From CAYRZL01 sp964428795 (GTDB lineage Bacteria; Bacillota; Clostridia; Lachnospirales; Lachnospiraceae), in NCBI GenBank assembly GCA_964428795.1, contig CAYRZL010000121.1, positions 1 through 6,316 of the forward strand: DNA of 6,316 bases. Direction: 5' to 3'. Position numbers and translations under genes: made by a program. This document shows positions 1 through 6,200 of the stretch, piece after piece. The stretch's first letter is position 1; every line of letters begins with the position of its first letter. A model generated the notes under the pieces. That model was given only the letters and a program-made list of their open reading frames with translations, did no database searches and had not been told where the DNA came from.

Positions 1-684
1 CTTATACCCGCCTTTAACCAGCATTTTGCCACACTCGATGATGATTGTTCCCTTCGGATCAGTCACAACATAGCTGACATTAGGTGTCATCTGCATAAGA
101 TTTGGCTTCACATAGAAGCGAGTCTTACCGGAACCGGAACCACCGATTACAATGACATTCTTGTTTCTGGCATACTTTGGAAGCTTTGGTCGGCTACTCA
201 TCATAAGACGTTCTGTCTGCGTGAGAATCACATTATTCTCAAATACCGGATCAATGAATGGTTCAATATCTTTCGGTGTCCCCCACCGGGCAGAACCATA
301 TTCCTCTCCCTGCCGGAATTTCTTTGCATTTTTGCCTTTATAATACACAAACAGTTTTAAAAGAATTGCTCCGGTCACACCGGCAGCAATATCTTCCAGA
401 TGAAAACTTGGGAAAGGATTCTGGAATGCCAGACTAAAATTCAGGAATAATACTCCCAGCCTTTCTACAACACTTCCTCCTACACAATGTCGAAAAAGCC
501 ATGCTTCCTTATCTACCAGATAAAAGGCAATCACATACGGAACATTCATTGCGATGGCTTTCTTCTTATCCATCATCTGTAATTTTTCGTGAAGTCTTAC
601 AAAGATTTTATTAGCCCATGCACTTCCTCCGGTTTTCTCAGAAGGTACTTTTTTCCTTTTCTGACTGCCCGGACTTCTTGGCAT
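1..684 (-). CDS. virD4: VirD4/TraG/PcfC-type conjugative coupling ATPase, N-terminal 228 residues (partial)
   Basis: Coupling proteins of this family are membrane-bound hexameric ATPases that hand the relaxase-DNA complex to the type IV secretion channel. The visible part starts with a basic, soluble leader (residues 1-45). Two hydrophobic stretches follow at about 47-66 and 97-115, as expected for the membrane anchor. Next come the segment YGSARWGTP (129-137), typical of VirD4-like proteins of Gram-positive elements, and a perfect Walker A motif GGSGSGKT at 181-188 (bases 121-144). The downstream VVTDPKG (206-212) also fits the family. The Walker B region and the rest of the ATPase lie beyond the left edge. 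The frame is open to base 1. The ATG at 684 is the first in-frame ATG and lies 19 nt after the pcfB stop, but it has only a poor A-rich ribosome site. A good AGGAG lies about 25 nt upstream, inside the end of pcfB, so the start is less certain than the family. Translation is probably coupled to pcfB. Confidence 0.95.
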   Translation of the reverse strand, partial: MPRSPGSQKRKKVPSEKTGGSAWANKIFVRLHEKLQMMDKKKAIAMNVPYVIAFYLVDKEAWLFRHCVGGSVVERLGVLFLNFSLAFQNPFPSFHLEDIAAGVTGAILLKLFVYYKGKNAKKFRQGEEYGSARWGTPKDIEPFIDPVFENNVILTQTERLMMSSRPKLPKYARNKNVIVIGGSGSGKTRFYVKPNLMQMTPNVSYVVTDPKGTIIIECGKMLVKGGYK

Positions 685-703
685 ATTGGTTTTCTTTTTG
701 ATG

Positions 704-1222
704 CTATCTACTCTCCTCTCTGTCTTTCTGCTTTGTCTTATCCCGTTCACGATGCTTCGCAACTCTCTCTTTGGCAAGCTGAAGCTTCTTCCGGATAGAC
801 ACCTTTTTGCTCTTTTTCAAGGAAACACCCGCATACTCTTTAAATGCTGCTTTCATTACATCCACATCTTTTGCCTTAAAAAAAACCAGATAGCGAGGAG
901 GATTTACGGAAGAATCACGTTTTAAACTGTAATCTATCCCATACTTCCTTGCCACCCGGTCAAAAGACTTGATGTTATTATCTGTAATTTCAATATTGGT
1001 AAGTTCACTACCCTGCTGCACCAGCTTTTTCAAAGTCTGCTTTCCCTGTTTCTGCTCCGGCTCCCTCTTTTTACCCGGATCATTTATCGTCTGCTTACTC
1101 TGCTGTTTCTTTTTTTCCATATCTGCCAGATATTTTCTCATAGCAGCTTTCAGCAAAGCAGCCGACATTTTTACTCCCCGGACACAAAGGGAAATCGTTT
1201 TTTCATTTACTTCATCCTGCAT
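704..1222 (-). CDS. pcfB: PcfB-like (DUF3801) conjugation accessory protein
   Basis: This 172-residue, strongly basic protein matches the PcfB/DUF3801 family. Members are encoded next to VirD4-like coupling proteins in Firmicutes elements and are thought to help join the relaxosome to the coupling protein. The N-terminus (MQDEVNEKT, then a helical stretch ending in AAMRKYLADM, residues 27-36) is typical. A Lys/Gln-rich linker covers about 37-63. A compact core follows with TLKKLVQQGSELTNIEI (63-79), the DNIKSFDRVARKYGIDY-like segment (81-97) and RYLVFFKAKDVDVM (109-122). The C-terminal 35 residues are almost entirely Lys/Arg-rich. The ATG at 1222 is preceded by a near-perfect Shine-Dalgarno, AAGGAGGTGG (1234-1243), at a rather long spacing of about 11 nt. 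That site is embedded in the last codons of the antirepressor gene, whose stop is only 3 nt upstream, so the two are likely cotranscribed and coupled. The family call is firm; the role in transfer is inferred from the family and from the neighbour virD4. Confidence 0.92.
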   Translation of the reverse strand: MQDEVNEKTISLCVRGVKMSAALLKAAMRKYLADMEKKKQQSKQTINDPGKKREPEQKQGKQTLKKLVQQGSELTNIEITDNNIKSFDRVARKYGIDYSLKRDSSVNPPRYLVFFKAKDVDVMKAAFKEYAGVSLKKSKKVSIRKKLQLAKERVAKHRERDKTKQKDREESR

Positions 1223-1225
1223 CTT

Positions 1226-1849
1226 CTATGTATCCACCTCCTTCTCTATNNNNNNNNNNNNNNNNNNNNNNNNNNNNNNNNNNNNNNNNNNNNNNNNNNN
1301 NNNNNNNNNNNNNNNNNNNNNNNNNNNNNNNNNNNNNNNNNNNNNNNNNCCATAGTCTTTTGCAATCTGCGTCACTATCAGCTGCTCCTCTGAACCAAGT
1401 ATTTTGTCCAGATATTTTGCTTTCGGCTCGATCACTGCAATCGTCTTCTGTTGTGCTTCCACCTGCTTTCCGAGAAACATACATTTTGCTTTCAGTTCCT
1501 CAACCGTTTGATTCGCTAACTGCAAAGCTCTCGCCATAACCTGTTCCGGAGTATTCCATGCCTTCTCCAGTTCCAGAAAATACTGCCGGTACAGCTTACC
1601 TTTTTCTGTACGTTGAATCATACAGATCTGCTTCGCCATATCAACAGAAATAAAGTGTTCTATACCCGGACGACCACCAATACTTTGTCCCATTTTTGGG
1701 AAAAAGTCCTGCCCCTCAATAAAACCAAGGTCAACGATCCTGTCAAACCACATGGAATACTTTGTTTTAATTTCCAGACCGTAATATAACTCCCTTGCTG
1801 ACACCAAAGGCTGCCTTCCGGTAAAATCTACCTGAATCAGTTCGTCCAA
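1226..1849 (-). CDS. AntA/AntB - KilAC antirepressor-like protein, interrupted by an assembly gap
   Basis: The N-terminal part (LVSARELY, KYSMWFDRIVDLGFIEGQDFF, GGRPGIEHFISVDMAKQICM and the following Tyr-Arg-Gln-Tyr-Phe helix) is a classic AntA/AntB antirepressor domain. A helical linker follows (AREL...QKTIAVIEP), then the beginning of a KilAC DNA-binding domain (KAKYLDKILGSEEQL, then TQIAKDYG). Such proteins occur in phages and as standard members of Tn1549-like rep-transfer operons; their role there is not well established. The KilAC domain is cut by the 100-N run at 1250-1349. A TAG stop at 1226 closes one frame after the gap, and its last residues (IEKEVDT) fit the end of such proteins, but continuity across the gap cannot be proved. 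I chose the TTG at 1849: it sits 6 nt after a clear GGGAGGA site (1856-1862) and gives an N-terminus MDELIQVDF, as in relatives. The upstream ATG at 1864 would add five residues that encode the ribosome site itself, and it has no well-placed ribosome site of its own. Confidence 0.85.
   Translation of the reverse strand: MDELIQVDFTGRQPLVSARELYYGLEIKTKYSMWFDRIVDLGFIEGQDFFPKMGQSIGGRPGIEHFISVDMAKQICMIQRTEKGKLYRQYFLELEKAWNTPEQVMARALQLANQTVEELKAKCMFLGKQVEAQQKTIAVIEPKAKYLDKILGSEEQLIVTQIAKDYXXXXXXXXXXXXXXXXXXXXXXXXXXXXXXXXXXIEKEVDT
1250..1349. other. Assembly gap of 100 N
   Basis: Exactly 100 consecutive N, the conventional placeholder for a scaffold gap of unknown length. It falls in the KilAC domain of the antirepressor-like gene. 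Since about 65-75 further residues are usual after the IAKDYG segment, the missing piece is probably nearer 200 nt than 100 (inference from typical family length). Confidence 0.98.
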
Positions 1850-1877
1850 TCTGCTTCCTCCCATCTTTTTCTACATC

Positions 1878-2780
1878 TTAACCACCTCCACCGCCATACA
1901 TATCATGATTCACTAAGGCTGAATAGTAATTGCTGATTGTCACCGGAGCATTATACAAAGCAGCCAATAAATACTGCTTGATATTGCGTACCTTGCTGGT
2001 TGTCTCTTTCATGCATCCCATCACATACCGAATGTGTTCACTGTTCAGTTTCATCAGTCGGCTTTTTACAAGTTGTGCCGGCTTTTCCTCTCCACAAATG
2101 CGGATCGTTCTGCGTTCAGAACAGACAGTCTCAACGATTAATTCCAGCATTTCCTCAAGAATCCTCTGCTCATATGGATAATCTATAAGCAAAGATTCAA
2201 AAGAAAGCTGCTCCAGAAAATATTCCCGGTAATGCTCATATGTATCTATCCCGACCGCATCTTTTGAACGATAGATAGGATCATGCTCATTGCAATCTAT
2301 ATTTTTATAATCAGTATCATTTCCATGTGATTTCCACATCTCCTGACGTGTGTTTTTCACATCTGCTGAAATGTGATTTTCACATCTCTGGAAATGTGAT
2401 TGCGGCATAAGGGCACCAACAAAATTTTTCACATAGATTACATCCGGTTTCCCAAGTCCCTGCTTCTTACGTTCAATCAGACCATGCTTCTTTTCCAATT
2501 CAGCCAGTAATTTTGTTACCTTCTGATTGCCACAGCCAAGATCACGCATGATATTTTCTACGGTATAGTAAATGAATACCCGTCCCTGTTCATCCATCCA
2601 GTGATTTCTCATGGAGAGTCCCATTCTGTCAAGGAGCAATCCGTAAAGCAACTTTGCATCTGTTGACAGATCTGCAAATACTGGATTGGAAAATAATGCT
2701 TTTGGTATCCGGTAAAAGGAAAACTGTTCCGATTCCTGCCCATAATAATACGGAAGTTCCGGACGTCCATCAGGATTCAC
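1878..2780 (-). CDS. repA: RepA_N-family replication initiator with C-terminal DUF6017-like domain
   Basis: The 300-residue protein begins with a RepA_N domain: FSFYRIPKALF (20-30), LSTDAKLLYGLLLDRM (38-53), then WMDEQGRVFIYYTVENIM (61-78) and the winged-helix region LGCGNQKVTKLLAELEKKGL-like to about 118, including KPDVIYVKNF (111-120). This is the DNA-binding initiator domain of many theta-replicating Firmicutes plasmids and of Tn1549-like elements. A low-complexity linker (about 121-172) follows, which carries the iteron array described separately. A helical C-terminal domain (about 178-292, starting IDTYEHYREYF) resembles DUF6017. The protein ends in five glycines. The start is a GTG at 2780, 6 nt after TAAAGG; an in-frame stop lies just four codons upstream, so no earlier start is possible. 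It overlaps the preceding Cys-rich gene by 11 nt, which implies coupling. Its role would be to initiate replication of the excised element, supporting maintenance or transfer. Confidence 0.93.
   Translation of the reverse strand: MNPDGRPELPYYYGQESEQFSFYRIPKALFSNPVFADLSTDAKLLYGLLLDRMGLSMRNHWMDEQGRVFIYYTVENIMRDLGCGNQKVTKLLAELEKKHGLIERKKQGLGKPDVIYVKNFVGALMPQSHFQRCENHISADVKNTRQEMWKSHGNDTDYKNIDCNEHDPIYRSKDAVGIDTYEHYREYFLEQLSFESLLIDYPYEQRILEEMLELIVETVCSERRTIRICGEEKPAQLVKSRLMKLNSEHIRYVMGCMKETTSKVRNIKQYLLAALYNAPVTISNYYSALVNHDMYGGGGG
2290..2322. other. AT-rich block beside the iterons (possible unwinding element)
   Basis: Only 6 of 33 bases are G or C, and the block directly abuts the iteron array. 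AT-rich DNA next to iterons is the usual arrangement of a DNA-unwinding element in iteron-type origins. The assignment is by position and composition only, and the block also encodes the polar RepA linker. Confidence 0.4.
2325..2409 (-). repeat. Four 23-bp iterons with dyad symmetry inside repA (putative oriV)
   Basis: On the plus strand, copies of ATGTGATTTTCACATC start at 2325, 2348, 2371 and 2394, exactly 23 bp apart. The copy at 2371 is perfect, with arms ATGTGA and TCACAT around three bases. The copy at 2325 has one mismatch and that at 2348 has two. That at 2394 keeps only the ATGTGATT half. The period of 23 is about two helical turns and is not a multiple of three, so the copies are read in different codon frames (CENHI, DVKNT, MWKSH in the protein). 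The repetition therefore cannot be due to protein selection alone. RepA_N plasmids such as pAD1 are known to carry their origin within the rep coding region, and this array occupies the interdomain linker. A further TTTTTCACAT half-site at 2425-2434 is out of phase by 3 bp. Confidence 0.85.
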
Positions 2781-3033
2781 GACGAGCCTTTAATTCCAGC
2801 ATTATCTTTTCTATGCAGAAACCAATACAGGGCGATGCTCTCCCGTATGGGCAGGTATTACAGTTTCCACGATGATAAAGTTCAGCCAGTTCTTCTGCAC
2901 TAGGCGGAGATTTTTCCGGCAACAGATAATAACAGCTTTTCAATTCACAGCCCTTTCTTTTCCCTTGCCAGAAATAACAGTATTTACAGGAAACGGGTTT
3001 ATCTGCAGAATATCTCTGTTTACCCATTTCCAT
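2770..3033 (-). CDS. Small cysteine-rich protein of unknown function (87 aa), probably metal-binding
   Basis: I recognise no named family. The product has eight cysteines in a zinc-finger-like spacing: CX2C (16, 19), C29, C34, then CX2C (58, 61), C69 and C73. The spacing reads CX2C-X9-C-X4-C-X23-C-X2-C-X7-C-X3-C, so two four-cysteine clusters flank an acidic, proline-containing spacer (about 39-53). Distinctive segments are CKYCYFWQGKRKGC and CPYGRASPCIGFC. The two clusters suggest two bound metal ions, which is inference. The ATG at 3033 is preceded by AAGGAG at a spacing of 10 nt. The frame stays open upstream to a TTG at 3111, but those codons overlap the upstream membrane-protein gene and have no ribosome site. 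The gene overlaps the upstream one by 14 nt and repA by 11 nt, so it is embedded in the same operon; a role in replication or transfer control is possible but unproven. Confidence 0.8.
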   Translation of the reverse strand: MEMGKQRYSADKPVSCKYCYFWQGKRKGCELKSCYYLLPEKSPPSAEELAELYHRGNCNTCPYGRASPCIGFCIEKIMLELKARRES

Positions 3034-3187
3034 CTGAATGACACTCCTTTTCTTCGTCCGACTTCCACTTCTGCATCTTTTCCAGTTCATCATCCTCTCT
3101 GGACGCAACAATCAGACCGGAATAAAGGATAACAGCTGAAACAGCCATTAGAACCAGTCCAGATCCTATGAAAATCATTCTCACCAT
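3020..3187 (-). CDS. Small single-pass membrane protein (55 aa), unknown function
   Basis: This short reading frame has an ATG at 3187, preceded by GGAAAGGGG at a spacing of 8 nt, and a TAA at 3020. Residues 4-27 (MIFIGSGLVLMAVSAVILYSG and on) form one clear transmembrane helix. They are followed by an acidic and then mixed-charge cytoplasmic-type tail (SREDDELEKMQKWKSDEEKE) with a single Cys at 49. Its shape, a short N-terminal helix followed by an A/S-x-x-x-D-E segment, recalls the tiny DUF3789-type proteins of conjugative elements, but I cannot confirm membership. It is the first gene after the promoter at 3222-3249 and overlaps the next gene by 14 nt. The good ribosome site, overlap and hydrophobic composition make it a credible gene despite its length. 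Confidence 0.75.
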   Translation of the reverse strand: MVRMIFIGSGLVLMAVSAVILYSGLIVASREDDELEKMQKWKSDEEKECHSDGNG

Positions 3188-3209
3188 AACGTTTACCCCT
3201 TTCCAAACA

Positions 3210-3243
3210 GGGCGTTTACAGATTGTAAAACCCGCAAACGCCC
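3210..3243 (-). promoter_or_regulatory. Overlapping inverted repeats across the promoter (putative operator or attenuator)
   Basis: An 8-bp perfect inverted repeat, GGGCGTTT at 3210-3217 and AAACGCCC at 3236-3243, flanks the -10 box with an 18-bp spacing. One arm lies in the promoter spacer and the other near the expected transcription start. A second dyad, TTTACA-GAT-TGTAAA (3215-3229), is centred on the -10 box and shares three bases with the first, so the two hairpins exclude each other in single-stranded form. The position suggests a repressor site. Because the repeat lies just after the surface-protein stop it could also act as a 3' end hairpin, but no T-run follows it. Confidence 0.5.
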
Positions 3244-3249
3244 AGTCAA
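3222..3249 (-). promoter_or_regulatory. Sigma-A type promoter for the rep-transfer operon
   Basis: On the minus strand TTGACT (3249-3244) and TACAAT (3227-3222) are separated by 16 bp. Each hexamer differs from the -35/-10 consensus by one base. The predicted start of transcription, near 3215, leaves a leader of about 28 nt that contains the ribosome site of the 55-residue gene. The promoter begins just after the stop codon of the surface-protein gene (3251-3253), in the only true intergenic space of the right half of the window. Confidence 0.65.
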
Positions 3250-3250
3250 G

Positions 3251-6200
3251 TTATTTATTCTTCTTTCTTCGGAATCTTAAAGCTACCGATGCTGAGAATC
3301 CGAATACACCCATTCCGAAAAGGAACAGCCATAATGGCATATTGCTTTCATCTCCGGTTTTTGGGGTATCTGTTGTCTGTGGCTTTTCAGGCACTGCCTC
3401 ATCTACCATGACAACATGCTGCACTTCACCAGTATCAAGCACTTCAAACTCTACTTCTTCTGCAACCAGATAACCTTCCGGAGCAGATTCCTCACGAAGT
3501 GTGTACTTTCCAATCGGAAGCATCTCAATATAATGAGCTTCCTTGGTGGATGTCCAGCTTTCTACAACCTTTCCATCCGCATCAATGATTGACAGTTTTG
3601 CACCCGGCAATTCTTTACCGGAAATATCCTGCTTAGAAATTTCCACCTTTGTCACATCGTCTTTCATTTCAACTTTCTGTACATCAGCTGAATTTTCGAT
3701 GGTAAAGTCAATGCTTTCAGCAGTAACATATCCATCTGCAGGCTTTGTTTCGATCAGAGTATATTTTTTACCAACAACCAGTTCCTTGATGATGTGTGCT
3801 TCTTCTGTAGAAGTCCATTCATCGACCACATTGTCGTTTTCGTCTGTAACTTTCAATTTACATCCCGGAATCTCCTCACCAGTAGTCAGGGCAGATTTTG
3901 TAATCTCCACTGTGGTAGGTTCATCTTCAAAAGTAAATGCAAACTGAATTGCTTTTTCACTGTCACCTGCATAGGTTGCAGTAAACTCCTGTACCTCTTC
4001 AGTATTGACAAATCCAGCCGGAGCATAGATTTCCTTTACATAGTATTTGGCATCAATCGGTAAATCGGCAATAAATGCAATCTTTCCATCGGAATCTGTT
4101 GATTTCAATTCAATGATTTCATCTGCCTCAATCAGTACCTTTCCACTGGAAGATACAATATCCTCCGTAGCAAAGAGTCCGAAAACACCGCCTTCCAGAA
4201 CTCTGTCACTTCCTTTTTCTTTCTTAAGGACAGTCACTTCCACTCTCTGGCGGTTATTTTGCCAATCCTCATCAAAGGTAACTACCGGAGTATCCTGGTC
4301 ACGATATGTCAGGTCGATATGACGAATTTCATCATCCAGTACATAACCATGAGCTGTTGCAACCTCTCTCACATAATATTTACCCAGTGGAAGATTCTCC
4401 AGAGAAGCAATACCATTTTCATCTGTTGTGATCGTTGCAATCTTATCTCCAGCTTTGAAATAATCTTCGCTTACACCATCTGCAGCTTTCACATCTTCTT
4501 CTGCATATACTTCAAATGTAACCTCTGTAAGATTTCCGGAAATATAGTTAAAGATATGCTCCACCATGCCCTTAATCTGGCTTGTCAGTGATACACTGTC
4601 AAGGAACTCTCCCTTCTTATTGATGATCAGAAGACCTGTCGGTACTTCATCTTTCATCTCTACCGGCTGAATCTCAGCGGTATCAGATACAGTGAAGGTC
4701 ACATCAGTAGCCTTTAAGTATCCGTAAGGAGCAAATTCTTCTCTCAATGTATAAGTTTCTCCCACCACCAGATATTTAATCAGATGTGGTTCATCTTTTA
4801 CAGAAGTCCAGCTGTCTACTACATTTCCGTCCTTGTCGAGAACAGAAAGGTATGCCCCATCCAGTTCCACACCAGTAGTAATGTCAGATTTTGTGATACT
4901 CACTGTAGTCGGTTCATTTTTCTTAACAGATTTCAGTGAAACGACCTTAACATCCTGTCCCTGATAAGAAGCATCAAAGTTCAACACTTCATCAGAGGAT
5001 ACAAAACCTGCAGGTGCAGCAAGTTCTCTCACATAATATTTTCCTAACGGAAGATCAAGTGAACATACTGCCTGTCCGTTTTCGTCTGTAGTCATCTCCT
5101 GTAACAGAGTATCTGCATTCACGATAACATTTCCATTAGATGCAATCGTCTCTGCATTGTAGATGCCGAATACAGCACCACCGACTACATTACCTGTTTC
5201 CGCATCCTGTTTTTCCACAGTTAAGGATACTTTCTGACGTTCATTGGTAAAGGAAACGGATTCTTTGATTACCGGAATGTCCTGTCCGGCATACGCAAAG
5301 TCAACTTCTTTCACAGAAGTGTTCAAAGTGAAGCCATAAGGAGCTTTTACTTCTTCCACCCGATATTTTCCAAGCGGAAGTTCTTCCACAACTGCTTTTC
5401 CGTCTTTATCTGTTGTAACTGTAGCTACAAGGGTATCTTTAACATATACCACTTTTCTGTTTCCATCTTCCCCTTTCTGATGATCCGGAGTATAGATGTC
5501 TTCTGCAGCATAAACATTGAACACAGCATCTTTCAGGGATCCTTTTTCGTATTCAAAATCATCCCCAAATCCTTTCAGTATTTCTCCATCTTTCTGAATG
5601 GTAAGTTCACCTTTCACAGGATGGTTTTCATAAACCACCTCAATGATAACATCATTACTGATGGAATCTGTCCGGTATGCTGTATTAGAGTCCACATGGA
5701 TTTCCACATAATCTGTATTGAGTGTATATCCCTCCGGTGCTGTTACTTCCTCGATACGGTAATGTCCGATTTTCAGATTGTTCGGCAGGATCAGGTATCC
5801 GGATGCATCGGTAAAATAGGATTTATGCACTTTTGTCACAGGGTATGTTGTAACCTGCTCCACATACTTTTCTCTGTCCAAATCATAAATCTTGAACTCT
5901 GTGTTTGGCAGCAATACTGCCTGCTTTGTTTCATCATCTGCTTTGATGATTTTCAATTTTGCTTCAAATTCCTTATCCAGCAGCACTCTCCAAACCTGTG
6001 GTGTTGTCGGATGGTTTTCTGTGATGGTTACGATAAAATCATCTACCGGAGTATAATTATGTGGTGTTGTAGTCTCACGTACCACATAAGTTCCATATGG
6101 AAGTGCTATACTGCAGGCATACCCTTTATCATCGGTAAACATTTCTGTTTTGCCATCCACTGTGAGGACTACCGGTTTCGCAGATGAAAAGTCATAGCTT

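Noticed and set aside
1212..1484. Alternative minus-strand frame of 90 codons spanning the N run
   Set aside because: It depends on translating 100 N, and its sequence on the known side is out of frame with the AntA/KilAC coding sequence.
1881..1889. GGAGGTGGT near the repA end as ribosome site of the antirepressor-like gene
   Set aside because: It is 17 nt from the ATG at 1864 and over 30 nt from the TTG at 1849. It is better explained as the run of glycine codons that ends RepA.
2330..2338. DnaA-box-like ATTTCCACA next to the iterons
   Set aside because: It differs from TTATCCACA at two positions and is part of an iteron copy, so it gives no independent support for a DnaA site.
2770..3111. 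Longer 113-residue version of the Cys-rich gene starting at a TTG at 3111
   Set aside because: The extra 26 codons overlap the membrane-protein gene and lack a ribosome site, while AAGGAG is well placed for the ATG at 3033.
3210..3243. Intrinsic terminator after the surface-protein gene
   Set aside because: The 8-bp arms are 18 bases apart and no T-run follows on the minus strand (TGTTTGG). The overlap with good -35 and -10 boxes makes an operator more likely, though an RNA role is not excluded.
5480..6187. Plus-strand open frame of 235 codons
   Set aside because: It lies opposite the surface-protein gene, is rich in Cys, Phe and Ile with no domain pattern, and has no ribosome site; it is an antisense shadow.
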